Of a DNA stretch of 64,000 nt, positions 53,358-64,000 are shown in pieces (the stretch's first letter is position 1; each line of letters opens with the position of its first letter). Origin of the DNA: Bathynomus jamesi (Eukaryota > Arthropoda > Malacostraca > Isopoda > Cirolanidae); assembly GCA_023014485.1 (NCBI GenBank), contig JAJOZX010009077.1:89501-153500 (forward strand), in the 5' to 3' direction. A program made the position numbers and the translations under genes. The notes under the pieces are model-generated. The model worked only from the letters and a program-made list of their open reading frames with translations. It searched no databases and was not told the origin of the DNA.

Positions 53358-53519
53358 ACACACACACACAACATATATATATATGTTAATAATTAACTAA
53401 TTGCTGCAAGGATGGTAGATCATTTGGAATTACATTAACTGTTAACTGATTCCCACTTCTTGGAATTCTTGCATATGCTTTCTGAATATGATCGTTTCAA
53501 AGCAGCAGACATATTATAG
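52526..53519. repeat. AT-rich, no gene; (CT)n at 53306-53374
   Basis: No protein or repeat ends. The CT tract is about 25 repeats, followed by CA and TA runs; a 73-codon frame across it is not a gene. Confidence 0.6.
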
Positions 53520-53522
53520 TAT

Positions 53523-53600
53523 AGTTAGATTTAAAAAGCGTTCGACAAAGTGCCACATAAGCAACTTACGACACACCTTTTTCTTGACTGTATATCACAA
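53523..53600 (+). pseudogene. LINE reverse transcriptase scrap
   Basis: TTTAAAAAGCG then TTCGACAAAGTGCCACATAA encode KKAFDKVPHKQL across a one-base shift, the first catalytic Asp motif of LINE reverse transcriptases (AFDxVPHxxL). Too short to place in a clade. Confidence 0.55.
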
Positions 53601-53715
53601 AAGTAATGAAGTCATATACTGAAAATTTAATAGGAAAGCCAGTCTCGAGAGCGTGAGAAGAGTTCCCGATCCACGGACAATCGTGATGGTTTCATGGTCG
53701 AGTACCAGAAGTATA

Positions 53716-53807
53716 CAGAGTTGCCACAAAGTCCCTTTGCACTGACATTACATCATAGCTGTATGTTGCCCTTGTTTTTCACGCAAAGAGACTTTGTGGC
53801 CACCCTG
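53716..53807. mobile_element. 92-bp Tc1/mariner-type MITE
   Basis: CAGAGTTGCCACAAAGTCCC and complement CAGGGTGGCCACAAAGTCTC are inverted ends of about 27 bp, flanked by TA on both sides. Confidence 0.78.
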
Positions 53808-54008
53808 TACATCAATCAGGAGCGGCACTGTTATAAATCGACTAAAGGTGAACAATACATTCCATCAGTATTTGACAATAACGCTAGTCCGGTAACTGTC
53901 ATCTTCTTGGCTTCGAGTAGAATTCGTATATTGTATTTATTTTAATAATAATTAGGTTTAAATAAACTATATAAGACTGTATCTAATTCGAGTGAAGACA
54001 CAGGCTTG

Positions 54009-55016
54009 CTATTCTAGTGTAATTTCGCGTATCACGATGATTGTTGTTTTATTACTGGGAAGTTCGCCTGTAAGGATGTGTTCCTCGTTCTCGCTATACG
54101 TGTTTCTTTTACTTATATTATTGTAACTGACTAATGAAGTTGTTTCCATTTCCTTAAGTGTAGGGAAATCTGATGGAGCCACATCTGGGCTGTATTGTGG
54201 GTGGTCCAAGACAGTGAAACCAAGGCGGCGAATTGCTTCAGTCGTTAATGCACTCGTTTGAGGTTGCGCATTGTCATGCTGGAGGAGAACCATCTGAATA
54301 TCGGGGCGAACTCTTCAAATCCGTGCCTTCAATCTCTCCAAAGTTTCAATGTAGGGCACAGAGTTAATGTTGGTACCAGTTGGCATGAATTCTGAATGGA
54401 CAACACCAGAAAATGGAAAGCATGGGTTTTCAGGCAGATGCTTGGTTTTTGAACTTTCTTGGTCCTGGTGAACCTTTGTGGTGGTATTCCATTGACTGTC
54501 TCTTGCCTTCTGGGTCGTAATGATGCACCCACCTTTCATCTCCAGTTACAATGCTACATAAGAATTCGTCGCCTTCACGTTCATGTCGCAACGACAACTC
54601 TCTGGAAACTTCCATCCACCTCTCCTTCATTGCATCAGTCACCATTCTGGGAACCCATCGGGCACACACTTTTCGGTACCCGAGATTAGCAACAATAGCT
54701 TGCACCCGCTCACGTGAAATGCTAAAATTGGTAGCTAGTGTTTGCTGAGATATGCGGCAATTCTGCTTGGTCATCTCATCGGCGCGTTGTTGGTGATCCT
54801 CGTCAGTTGTTGTTTGCGGTCTCCCGCTACATGGTTCACCATGCACTTTGGCATGTCCAATGTCTGCATCAGCCACACGCTTAGCCCAACGGCGAACAGT
54901 ACTCACGTCTACACAATCATCACCATACACAGCTCTCATTCGCCGGTGAATGCCGATATGTGGAATGTTTTCTGCAAAGACTCGATAACCGCACGCTGTC
55001 TTAACCGCACTGACAT
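54009..55016 (-). pseudogene. DD34D mariner transposase, frameshifted
   Basis: From the ATG at 55014-55016 (MSVRLRQRAVIESLQ), the minus strand covers a full mariner transposase in four frames. The N-terminal HTH (VSTVRRWAKRVADADIGHAK, GRPQTTT linker, LATNFSISRERVQAIVANLG) lies in 54430-54939. The first Asp is in VTGDERWVHHYDPE, the second in LLQHDNAQPQTS, and the third in YSPDVAPSDF, with 34 residues between the last two. Shifts lie near 54940, 54440-54530 and 54300. The right terminal repeat is probably near 55190 (TGAAAAGTAATGCCTCC on the minus strand). Dead copy of about normal length. Confidence 0.85.
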
Positions 55017-55427
55017 TGTATTGTCACCGTACACCATGTTCACTAACGTATCTCTGAGACCTCTGGTGACAGCACTAAGAAATTTCACAGCAATGGGCGG
55101 GAAGAACATATATATTGACTGCACTTCAGTTCATCCAGCTACGTGAACCTGTTTTGGGAAAAAAAATAGGAGGCATTACTTTTCAGCATGCACTCGTATC
55201 ATAAGGGGCCCATACACGCTCAGTGAAACTGCGCATGCGCACTGCACAAACTGGTTTGTGCAGTTCAATTTGTGCGTGTATGGAGGTAGTTTGCGGAAAT
55301 GCGCGGGCCCCGCGCGTGCACTGTGCTAATTCAGTCGTTTCCTGAAAATCCATGCTCAGTCCCAGTAATGCACATGTCTAGTTTGAGCGTGTATGGGGAG
55401 GCGTGTAGCTTTCGCTCAGTTCTTGCG

Positions 55428-55730
55428 ATGGAGGAGCCATCAAGACCAAGTTCTGCCTTATCTGAAAGCAACCAGGATAGTACTCCAGTAAAAAAAAGGA
55501 AAGTAAATAAGACTTCAGTTGAGAATAAACTAGACAATGTTCTGTCATTAGTTACAGACAAATCAAATTAGAATCACCCCGGTATGAAGACGAGTTCGAC
55601 GCCATTGGAAGAAACGTAGCAGCTAAACTCAGAAAAATTCCAAATAGGACCAGAATTATAGCGGAAAAACTCATAGGATAGGTACTCTTTAAAGCTGAAA
55701 TGGACACTCTTGATGTACATAGTAAGATAA
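55428..55730 (+). pseudogene. Harbinger accessory (Myb/MADF-like) protein fragment
   Basis: The first part reads MEEPSRPSSALSESNQDSTP and KKRKVNK (basic, nuclear-signal-like). After a stop at 55571 a second frame gives YEDEFDAIGRNVAAKLRKI and IIAEKLIG, stop, VLFKAEMDTLD, which resembles the C-terminal end of MADF-type DNA-binding proteins (DEF...G...A..LR motif). The DNA-binding domain proper is not seen. Function would be to bind element ends alongside the nuclease. Confidence 0.45.
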
Positions 55731-55843
55731 CATCTGAAGTTAGTTGGTATAACCCACCTGTGACTAATCAGTACAATATAAACGGTAATCAAATGCAAGG
55801 GATTGTACAACAAGAGTCAACATATATCATTCTCCATCCACCG

Positions 55844-55943
55844 AATTATTCATAACGAGGGCGCTTTTCTGTGAAATGTAAGCTGCTGAAATGGTCGACG
55901 CAATCAATATAAGGTCGTCTTCAGAGAGTGTAGCTGACATCTT
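55844..55943 (-). pseudogene. Possible Harbinger nuclease N-terminus
   Basis: Minus strand MSATLSEDDLILIASTISAA begins just inside the right terminal repeat and faces the other fragment. It is the right place and style for a Harbinger nuclease start, but only about 25 residues remain. Confidence 0.35.
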
Positions 55944-56079
55944 CACTCGATGAAGGCACGGCACAACTGAGCAAAGTAGCTCAGTGCACATGAGTAGTGT
56001 ATGGGCAAAGGCCTTGGCATGCGCAAACCGGGTTTGCACAGTGCACTGTGCAGTGCCACTGAGCGTGTATGGGCCCCTT

Positions 56080-57159
<1,080 letters not shown>

Positions 57160-57594
57160 TAGACTTGACTTGATATAAGAGAGAGTTGCTTTCTTAGTTG
57201 AACATTCCATCTCACAGCCAGGTACACCCGGCTCATCTGAGAATATTAGTCGTGATAGCCACGATCTTCCTGATCGGAATTCATGCTGGTTCTCACTGAA
57301 TCTTTCCTGTGATCCCCTAAAATGTAAGAACAAAATTCCCTAACCATTCTTTCAAATGTTTTGATGAGATGAACTATCATTTACACTGGTTTGTAGTTCA
57401 CTGTTCGAGATCTATCCCCGCCTTTATATATAGGGGCAATGTTCACTCTCATCGGAATGGCTGTTATTTCTCCCGTGTCCAGAGATCTCCATATCTCATG
57501 CAGGGGTATAGCGATTTCATTCTTACAATTTTTAATCAGTGAAGAGTTCAATTGTCCTGACCTGTTGTTGAATGTGATTTCAGTTGTCCTATAC

Positions 57595-58410
57595 CAGTGA
57601 TGTCGAAACACTGACCCGCGGGTCAAGTACTGACTCACGAGGCAGTTTTTAGTGACCCACGAGCTCTTATTTAAATAAAATATGACTTTAATTTTTAATA
57701 TTTTCTGCCTTACAGTTTTAAAGTTATTTTATTCTCCCACCGAAATAAACAGCTAATGCACATTGAAACGTTTTGAAACGTATATATACACGTTTAAAAA
57801 CGTGTGTGTATGTATGTATGTATGACAACTTACAATTCATCCAATTCCCCCATACTATTCAATTTGAAGATCTTCAGTTATCAGCTTTTCATTGGCTTGA
57901 CATTGATAATTTAGAAATGGAATTAGTTGACTTCCAAGAAAGTGCAGCATGGAAGACTAAATTTATTGATCTTAATCTGAAGTTACAAGAAAAGGAATTG
58001 GAGTAGTCAATTTTGGGTGTAACTAAAGAACAACAATCAATAGAAAGAGTAGAGAATCTTATTCTTGCAGAATGGAGCGCTTTACCAAATTCTTTTGCTT
58101 CAATGAAAAAGCTAGCATTAGCTCTGCTAACAATGTTTGGTTCATCTTATTCGTGTGAACAGTTGTTTTCCTCCATGAATTTCGTCAAATCCACGACTAG
58201 GAATCGCCTTGGCACAGATATGAGTGCTGCATGTGTGAGACTAAAGACAACTAAATATAAACCTCGGATCAAAACATTAGCAGCTAAAATCCAACAAGAA
58301 GTTTCTCACTAAAAATAGTAAGTAAATAAATTATTGTGACCCAGTTTCGTTTTTTTAAAAATCAAAAGTAACTAAAATGACCCGCCACCAAAAAAGGTTC
58401 GCCACCACTG
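57595..58410 (+). mobile_element. hAT element with 8-bp duplication TCCTATAC
   Basis: Ends CAGTGATGTCGAAACACTGA and complement CAGTGGTGGCGAACCTTTTT. TCCTATAC lies on both sides (57587-57594 and 58411-58418). 816 bp; holds only the transposase C-terminus. Confidence 0.93.
57773..58312 (+). pseudogene. hAT transposase C-terminal part
   Basis: One frame with a TAG at 58004-58006. The first part has FQESAAWKTKFIDLNLKLQE; the second has ALLTMFGSSYSCEQLFSSMN and FVKSTTRNRLGTDMSAACVR, the hATC dimerisation domain (YxCEQxFSxMxxxK..xRxxL). This is the type found in SCAND3/GTF2IRD2-like and ZBED-related hATs. The catalytic domain has been deleted. Confidence 0.85.
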
Positions 58411-58470
58411 TCCTATACCTTGCACTATGTCTTCTGATATAAAATCAAAGTCACTTCGTCTTTCATTGTA

Positions 58471-58545
58471 ATTCTTTTATTTCTATATATAAATATATAA
58501 CTATAACAGTAACTATAATTGAACAGGAGTGCTTAATTCCTGTTA

Positions 58546-58581
<36 letters not shown>

Positions 58582-58609
58582 TATAGTGTGTGTGTGTATA
58601 TACATATAT
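58471..58609. repeat. (ATT)n(TA)n(GT)n microsatellite
   Basis: ATT run at about 58545-58572, then TA and GT runs. Confidence 0.9.
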
Positions 58610-58770
58610 ATTGCTTTCCGTTGCAGGAAAAGATCCCCCGGAGGAAAATACCCCCCCCCCCCCCCCGAGGAAAAAATCCCCCTAGGAAAAATCCCCCTGG
58701 AAAATATCCCCCGAGGAATAAATCCCCCATTACTCATGAAACATATAAAAAAATTATCTAGAAATGACAT

Positions 58771-58808
58771 AGGTTAGGTTAGGTTAGGTTAGGTTAAGTT
58801 AGGTTAGG
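58771..58808. repeat. (GGTTA)n, arthropod telomere-like
   Basis: About seven tandem GGTTA units with one variant, inside the Mutator-like element. Confidence 0.9.
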
Positions 58809-58820
58809 GCTTTTATAAGG

Positions 58821-59006
58821 TGCATTCAAAAGGAGCAAGCTATACAACAAGTTTATGCTACTCAAGCTATGGCTGGTCATCCTTCTCATACGCAAAGAAA
58901 AATATACAAGAGTGCAGTAGCTCGTATTAAAAGTATCGTAGATGATGTTGATAACCGATCCATTATAGATTATCTGAAAGGAATCGCCTTCAATCTAAAA
59001 TTTTAA
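58821..59006 (+). pseudogene. MULE transposase C-terminus
   Basis: 61 codons ending at TAA 59004-59006: IQKEQAIQQVYATQ, AGHPSHTQRKIYKSAVARIK and IIDYLKGIAFNLKF. The ending with an IK..V...D...I..YLKGI pattern is that of FLYWCH-containing MULE proteins in animals. Nothing of the catalytic domain remains; a TTAGG tract lies where it would join. Confidence 0.6.
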
Positions 59007-59341
59007 ACACGGCATTTTTTCACATACATTATCTATTCGTTTTTAATTACGTTTCTTAACCCTCTATCGCACAACTTTTTTGTAGGGTTAAGTCTAAATG
59101 CGTGTATTTGAAATGTTAAATAGAAACAACGTGGTACCATAAAGGGTTAATACAGAATAAATTTTATTTAGCATTATCTGGATCCTTATTTCTCATGACT
59201 AATGGGGGATTTATTCCTCGGGGGATATTTTTCCAGGGGGATTTTTTCCTAGGTTTTTTTTTCCCTCGGGGTGGGGGGGTATTTTCCTCCGGGGGATCTT
59301 TTCCTGCAGGCATTGCTTTCCCCTTTACACGTTTTGGCATT

Positions 59342-59412
59342 CTATTGATGAACTTGCCATTTGTTCTTAAGGACAATGATCGTGGTGTCTATTTACTTTT
59401 GTCAAGACTATA
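59342..59412. repeat. Fragment of the 3121-3318 MITE family
   Basis: GATGAACTTGCCATTTGTTC through TATTTACTTTTGTCAA matches the right third of the 3121-3318 element. Confidence 0.75.
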
Positions 59413-59696
59413 ATTTATTTTAAATTAAATTTACAAAAGTAACAGATTAGAACAAAAACAAATGCTCAAACTGATTTCTTGTTTTGGCACCTTTTGTTTG
59501 TTGCAGGTAGAATAACACGCAATGCTTAATATGGAAGTGAGTTTCACATCCTGAGACGAAAGCGCTTTCGCACTATTTCGTATTTTCTTTTTCCTTCGTG
59601 GTTATTTTTATGATCATCATATATACGTGTGTGTGTGTATATAGGGTGCTAGAGAAACAATGGTACAAGAATAATTGCTCATATTTTTTAACTGTT

Positions 59697-59733
<37 letters not shown>
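59413..59733. repeat. Spacer with (TA)n
   Basis: No gene. A TA tract (59699-59733) is the target of the next element. Confidence 0.7.
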
Positions 59734-59736
<3 letters not shown>

Positions 59737-61102
59737 GGTTCCAAAAAACCTTAGACCCCCCATTTGCAGCTTACATCTTCACTTATATCGAAATAGTTTT
59801 TGGTGATTATAAAAATATATAAAATTCTTTATTTATTGCAGGTATTAAAATTACTCTAGCTGATAAAGTGATAATATAATGGCTTCTCAATTAATTGGTG
59901 ATTCGGAGAGGCAACGTGTGATAGATCGCATACAAGCAATAACATTTCGGGAAGCTCGTGTTGCTGGAGCCACCTTTATAACACGTTCATGGGTTGCCAA
60001 AAAGTTGCGAAGAAGTGAGGACTTCGTCAAAAGAAATTGGAATAAAACTTTGGATGAATGTGAAATGGATACAACCAAATCTGGGCGCCCAAATTTGCCG
60101 CTCTCTCAGGAAACAAAGGACATCATTGAAAGCGGTACGCGTAAGCGGAAAAACAGCTGTGCTAAACTTTCTAGAGAGATCGAAGTGTTGAGAGGGAAGA
60201 TCGTTAGTGGTGAGATCATTCGACTGTACCGTCATAGACAAGGTTTAAAGCCTTGGCATGAACTTCCAAAGCCAAGAAAAACTCAACTTAACATCGATGA
60301 CAGAATGTGGTTTGCCCATTATCTTGAAGATTGGGATGTGGATGATTTCATGCATTTAGCTGTCTCCGATGAATTTTTTGTTTACGTAACACGTCGGCCT
60401 GACTACCAAAATGATCGAGTGTGGGCCACAACACCAGATGAAATCGATGACAATGAACATTATCGCGAATTATTAAAAAGTCCAGACTGTGTTGGTGTGT
60501 TTGGATTGTTCACTGCAAAGAAGCTCATGTGGGTGCTGAAGCCAAATGGTCAGGGTTGGGATGGACATTATTTTCGTGATATTATTCTATCCCAGCATGT
60601 CATTCCTTTTCTAAGAAACCCAAACAATGTTATGGATGTCGATGAGGTCACACTTCTGCACGATAAGGCCCCCTGCTTTAAGGCATTAGCCACTCAACAG
60701 TTGTTGCGGAACCATGAGATCGATTTCTTTGGAAATGAAGAATGGCCAGGAAATTCTCCTGACCCGAACGAATGTGAACACATTGGATCAGTTATAAAGG
60801 ACAAGGTTGAATGTCTCTTGTTTGAAGAACCTGCAGCAAATCGATTTTCGAAGGATACAATGACGCAACACATTGAAACTGTTTTAGCAAATTTGCGGAA
60901 CGATCAAGATCTATTCACGTCACTTTTGGCAAGCTACCCAAAGCGAATTCTGGCTGTCTTGGAAGCCAATGGCGGGAACACCAAGTTTTAATTGTTTCTC
61001 ATTAAATGCAGGATTAAATTCTCTTTTGTAAGGTATGTTTAGTTTTACTGTACCTCTAATGGTTTAGGCCATGGGCGGGGAGCTAAGGTTTATTGGAGCC
61101 CC

Positions 61103-61103
<1 letters not shown>
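59734..61103 (+). mobile_element. DD37E Tc1/mariner element with intact gene (1370 bp)
   Basis: Left end AGGGGTTCCAAAAAACCTTA and complement of the right end CGGGGCTCCAATAAACCTTA are inverted termini with several mismatches, each flanked by TA. One uninterrupted transposase gene fills the inside with a normal short 5' and 3' UTR. Confidence 0.87.
59879..60991 (+). CDS. Tc1/mariner DD37E transposase, intact
   Basis: 370 codons from ATG (59879) to TAA (60989-60991) with no stop or shift. The N-terminal DNA-binding part (residues 1-80) has the helix TRSWVAKKLRRSEDFVKRNW and the linker KSGRPNLPLS. The catalytic core follows: AVSDEFFVYV (first Asp, about residue 164), TLLHDKAPCFKALA (second Asp, about 261) and NSPDPNECEHIGSVIKDK (Glu, about 299), with 37 residues between the last two, as in the DD37E group known from mosquitoes and other arthropods. 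The third block usually reads PDLNPIEN; it is PDPNECEH here, keeping only the Glu. The length is typical. It cuts and pastes DNA at TA sites. All catalytic acids are present, so activity is possible but unproven. Confidence 0.9.
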   Translation: MASQLIGDSERQRVIDRIQAITFREARVAGATFITRSWVAKKLRRSEDFVKRNWNKTLDECEMDTTKSGRPNLPLSQETKDIIESGTRKRKNSCAKLSREIEVLRGKIVSGEIIRLYRHRQGLKPWHELPKPRKTQLNIDDRMWFAHYLEDWDVDDFMHLAVSDEFFVYVTRRPDYQNDRVWATTPDEIDDNEHYRELLKSPDCVGVFGLFTAKKLMWVLKPNGQGWDGHYFRDIILSQHVIPFLRNPNNVMDVDEVTLLHDKAPCFKALATQQLLRNHEIDFFGNEEWPGNSPDPNECEHIGSVIKDKVECLLFEEPAANRFSKDTMTQHIETVLANLRNDQDLFTSLLASYPKRILAVLEANGGNTKF

Positions 61104-61168
<65 letters not shown>

Positions 61169-61176
61169 TATATATA

Positions 61177-61257
<81 letters not shown>
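61104..61257. repeat. (TA)n(GA)n compound microsatellite
   Basis: About 55 TA units with small breaks, then about 22 GA units. Confidence 0.95.
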
Positions 61258-61258
<1 letters not shown>

Positions 61259-61639
61259 GTTTACATTTTCAAACTGTCCAAATGAACCGATCATTCGACT
61301 TAACTCCTTTTGGTTTTTACCTATGTATGTATATCTATGTATTGGGGTATGTTAAAACCCATATGTATCTTCACAAAAGACTTATACCCACTCGATCAAC
61401 AAGACTATAACATCGACACTCTAAAATCAAACTTAACCTTGTTTAATCTAACCTAGTGTAAGCTAATCTAACTCATGCTAAACTAACCTAACCCATGCTA
61501 AACTAACTAACTTAACTTAACCTGCAATATACTTACTGACAGAATGTCAAGTCCGTCAAAGATAATCTCAGTGACAAACCCAAAGATCTGGTAAAATTCT
61601 GTCAAAGAATCAGAGAAGCGATTGCATTCATTCCACGAG

Positions 61640-61709
<70 letters not shown>

Positions 61710-62017
61710 CTGTACAAAAATGTAAAGACTGATATGTAGTCTCTTGAAACATGCATTCTCAGTATATAAAAGAAGCTCAGTAAAGAAAAAGCATTTACTG
61801 GAAATTCTATTAAACTTGATATGATGCAGTCAACTGAACAATTTGTTTGCAAACTTCAGGCAGGCAAAATTACCACCAAGAAGGTTTGGTTCGTCCTTCA
61901 CACTTAAGTAGAGAAACAGACACTCGCCAAACATCTACACTCATGATAAAAAAAAAATGAGAAAAGGTGTTTCTTTACCCTTTCTTCTCAATTTGACACT
62001 CTGGCTTACAAAAAATA
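61258..62017. repeat. CTAA-rich and (CA)n(TA)n tracts, no gene
   Basis: ACCTAA/ACTAA-type imperfect repeats at about 61433-61525 and (CA)n(TA)n at 61642-61709. No gene. Confidence 0.7.
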
Positions 62018-62249
62018 CAGACGGTTAACAAAAGTAAATAGCCACCACTATGACTATCCTCAAAAACAAATGCCAAAGCTCATCAATGGAATTCCAGAAC
62101 GTGTGTCAGCTTTACATCGTAATGCAAAGTGGAAAGCAACACGATTCTAAATATATTAATTCAATAAAGTTATTATTTATTAACTTTTGTTATCAAATCA
62201 AAAGCTATGAGAAAACTAAAGGTGTTTATTTACTTTTCTAAACCCTTTA
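62018..62249. mobile_element. Second full copy of the 3121-3318 MITE family
   Basis: CAGACGGTTAACAAAAGTAA at the left and AAGTAAATAAACACC-type complement at the right, flanked by TA at the left. Inside, CAGCTTTACATCGTAATGCA and TGGAAAGCAACACGATTC correspond to the complement of the first copy. Confidence 0.72.
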
Positions 62250-63872
62250 TAATTACACTTTAGAATATTTAGATTAAGAACGATGTATCTTAGAAATCTA
62301 TGCAAACTGTTTAAGAAATAAAATTTTATTGTTTTAGGTACTGTCTCTGTTGAACTAAAGGAACTAGTTCAATTTGATTTCTGTAACTCCTCCAAACATT
62401 TAATCAAAATAGGTAAAACACACTTATTAATACTGTTATAGTCATTTTAATATCTTCGAGGCAGTTTTCACAGCTCTTTCCACTTATGCAAATGTGTTTG
62501 CGTTAAACATATGAAGACTGAGCAATGATGGTGATAAAAGACTAGTTAAATTTAAGCTTTGTTATCCTCAATGGAAGACTGAAATTAGAAGCGCTCTGGA
62601 TATTGTTCGTTATCAGGTCGGTATTGCTGGTTTCTTGTTGGTATTAATGGGGGAGCCGTTGCATTTGAGAATAATGGGGTCTAATCCTTGGTACCATTGA
62701 AATTGTTAATTAACGGTGGGTGGTGTTGGAGAGGCGGATTGTATATGTATTGCTGGGGTATATATGTCTGCGAACCAAGTTTCTACTCAATAGAAGTGAC
62801 AGTTTTCTTTTAAGTTCTGATCGCTTCTAAAAAATGCCCTTCATTGATAATGGTGTCACTTCTTTTAATTGAAGTTTGAACTGTTTTTCCTCTTCTTTGT
62901 GTACCCTTAAAGTGGAAACAAGAACACTCCATATTTTCTCTCTCTGACTGACTGTCTACACATAGAAGGGTGAAAGTCGCAACAGTTTGCTCCATAACGG
63001 AAAGTGCCATTCCTCAATGCTGAAACATTTCTCAGGATGGTTATACATGCACCCAGAGCTATGCTTGGCCGATCCTGTCTGATAGTACGTACATATGATC
63101 CGTCTATTCGGTTCCTTTAATGCTTTCTATCTTACCTTTATATGATTTCAAGGATTCATTTCCTTTCCTTTGTTCTTGTACTACTTCGTCCCTACTCCTT
63201 GGCTGTTTAATCTTCGATGTAATTTTATTTTAATTCATGAATTACGCTGCTATCTTGTATTTGTGACATTTCTCCGTCTAAGTGTTTTCTGCATTTCTCT
63301 CTGTTGCGTTCTCCTTAGTGTTCCTGGACTCCATTTACGTTATTTCTATCGGTGAACTTGTAATTCTATCTTCACCTACATTTTTACGTGTCTCCTCTCC
63401 TTTTGAAACACTTAAAATTAATTAATGTTACACAGCTACGGGGAAAAATAAAAAGCGATTCTTGTATTTAAACACGAAAGGTCTTGGAAAAGGAAGAGGA
63501 AAATGATGATCGACCGGGCGCTTTCGTGTGCAATTAACAACACATTATCAAGGTCTTTTAGATCTTGATGTTTTTAGTATCAATATTATTTCACCCGTTT
63601 AAGTCAACATTTTGCATGTACTGCATATATCGTCACTGTTTTCACAAACCGGCGAATATGCAATTTTGGCCAAATTCAGCTAATGCCACTTGGCTAGTAA
63701 CCAGATTTGGATCTTTAACTTCTCAAATTATGAAGAATGTACTCCAAGTACTTTTCAAGATACAGACATTTGGTATTGACGATACAAATGCAATTGAATG
63801 TAGGGGAAATCTTCAAAGATGATTTTCTCAAAACTGAAAAATTGCAGAGTCGCCGGTTTGTGAAAACAGCGA

Positions 63873-63876
<4 letters not shown>
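62250..63876. other. 1.6 kb without supported features
   Basis: Moderately AT-rich. Open frames up to 85 codons exist but show no family and no splice context. Of the larger stretches of the window it has the fewest repeat signals, so it is the likeliest unique host sequence. Confidence 0.4.

Positions 63877-63944
<68 letters not shown>
63877..63944. repeat. (TA)n microsatellite
   Basis: About 34 TA units. Confidence 0.95.
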
Positions 63945-63946
<2 letters not shown>

Positions 63947-63949
<3 letters not shown>

Positions 63950-64000
63950 GATTTTTTTAAACCTCTGACACTGACACTTTTAAAGGGTTGCATTTTTATT
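63947..64000 (+). mobile_element. Left end of another element, cut by the window
   Basis: Directly after TA, GGTGATTTTTTTAAACCTCT looks like a Tc1/mariner terminus. No more can be said. Confidence 0.35.

Larger units (their letters stand above)
55203..56079. mobile_element. PIF/Harbinger-like element, internally deleted
   Basis: Ends AAGGGGCCCATACACGCTCA and inverse form terminal repeats, perfect for 24 bp and then looser, including CAAAC(T/C)GGTTTG. GGGGCCCATACACG-type ends plus a MADF/Myb-like gene fragment on one side and a different gene start on the other, facing it, fit Harbinger. I could not confirm a 3-bp target duplication. Confidence 0.6.
57160..58470 (-). pseudogene. LINE reverse transcriptase fragment split by a hAT
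   Basis: Minus-strand pieces on both sides of the hAT: DFISEDIVQGIGQL (58418-58460), then, after the insertion, LNSSLIKNCKNEIAIPLHEI, TAIPMRVNIAPIYKGGDRSR and VNYKPV (57381-57570), and after a frameshift HFRGSQERFSENQHEFRSGRSW (shown by ENQHEFRSGRSW, about 57275-57310). These are fingers and early palm motifs of a CR1/Jockey-type reverse transcriptase (PIYKGGD, NYKPV for NYRPV, HGFRxGRS). Catalytic Asp motifs are absent. Confidence 0.75.
58620..59311 (+). mobile_element. Mutator-like (MULE) short element with ~115-bp ends
   Basis: Inverted terminal repeats of about 115 bp (58620-58736 and 59195-59311) are built of GGAAAAATCCCCC-type blocks. The decamer ATTGCTTTCC stands directly outside both ends (58610-58619 and 59312-59321), which fits the 9-to-10-bp duplication of Mutator-like elements. 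Inside is the last part of a MULE-type protein and a TTAGG tract. Confidence 0.75.

Noticed and set aside
62810..63010. 66-codon minus-strand frame
   Set aside because: No homology and average composition for chance frames here.

Overview
The window reads as intergenic arthropod DNA, most likely crustacean. It is AT-rich and crowded with TA, GA/CT and GT microsatellites, carries short TTAGG-type tracts (the arthropod telomere motif), and consists almost entirely of animal transposable elements. The lineage call is inference. I found no convincing single-copy host gene, no rRNA and no CRISPR array.

Regions: (1) 1-1640, the gag end and pol start of a Ty3/Gypsy-like retrotransposon on the minus strand. 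(2) 2001-2907, a ~267-bp tandem repeat in which each unit carries a tRNA-like sequence, closing in a palindrome. (3) 3121-8374, a Tc1/mariner MITE, a DD41D element folded back on its own 3' end, and a decayed Tc1/mariner gene. (4) 9152-23962, three DNA transposons standing end to end: a 7.1-kb element with CACTG termini and a TTA target duplication, then two elements with TTAGGG termini whose transposase-like genes belong to a family I cannot name. The introns of the first two house other transposons. (5) 24342-25751, an unnamed zinc-finger-like pseudogene interrupted only by two TAA codons. (6) 28109-38100, a small hAT copy and then a four-level nest (hAT > hAT > CR1-type LINE > Tc1). (7) 38131-42845, tRNA-derived SINE-like pieces and MITEs. 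(8) 43700-46165, a ~548-bp tandem array whose units hold a hAT foldback MITE; one unit also took a palindromic MITE and a DD41D foldback element. (9) 47784-50180, a third element of the TTAGGG-ended family. (10) 50290-59311, another DD41D foldback, a piggyBac-like MITE, a long palindrome, a DD34D mariner, a gutted Harbinger-like element, a LINE fragment split by a hAT, and a Mutator-like element. (11) 59734-61103, a DD37E Tc1/mariner element with an intact 370-aa transposase, the only transposase here that looks undamaged in a single reading frame.

The best candidate for something undescribed is the trio at 16258-20621, 20632-23962 and 47784-50180. They share TTAGGG-beginning termini and a gene with the ordered motif set D (HWDGK or FDGR), D (FDTxxSNTG or GDSTNVNTG), C-x2-H, RW and a late AERG/IER block. 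The order resembles hAT transposases, but the sequence is very different. A second theme is how often transposons here have become long inverted repeats, which could transcribe as hairpin RNA.
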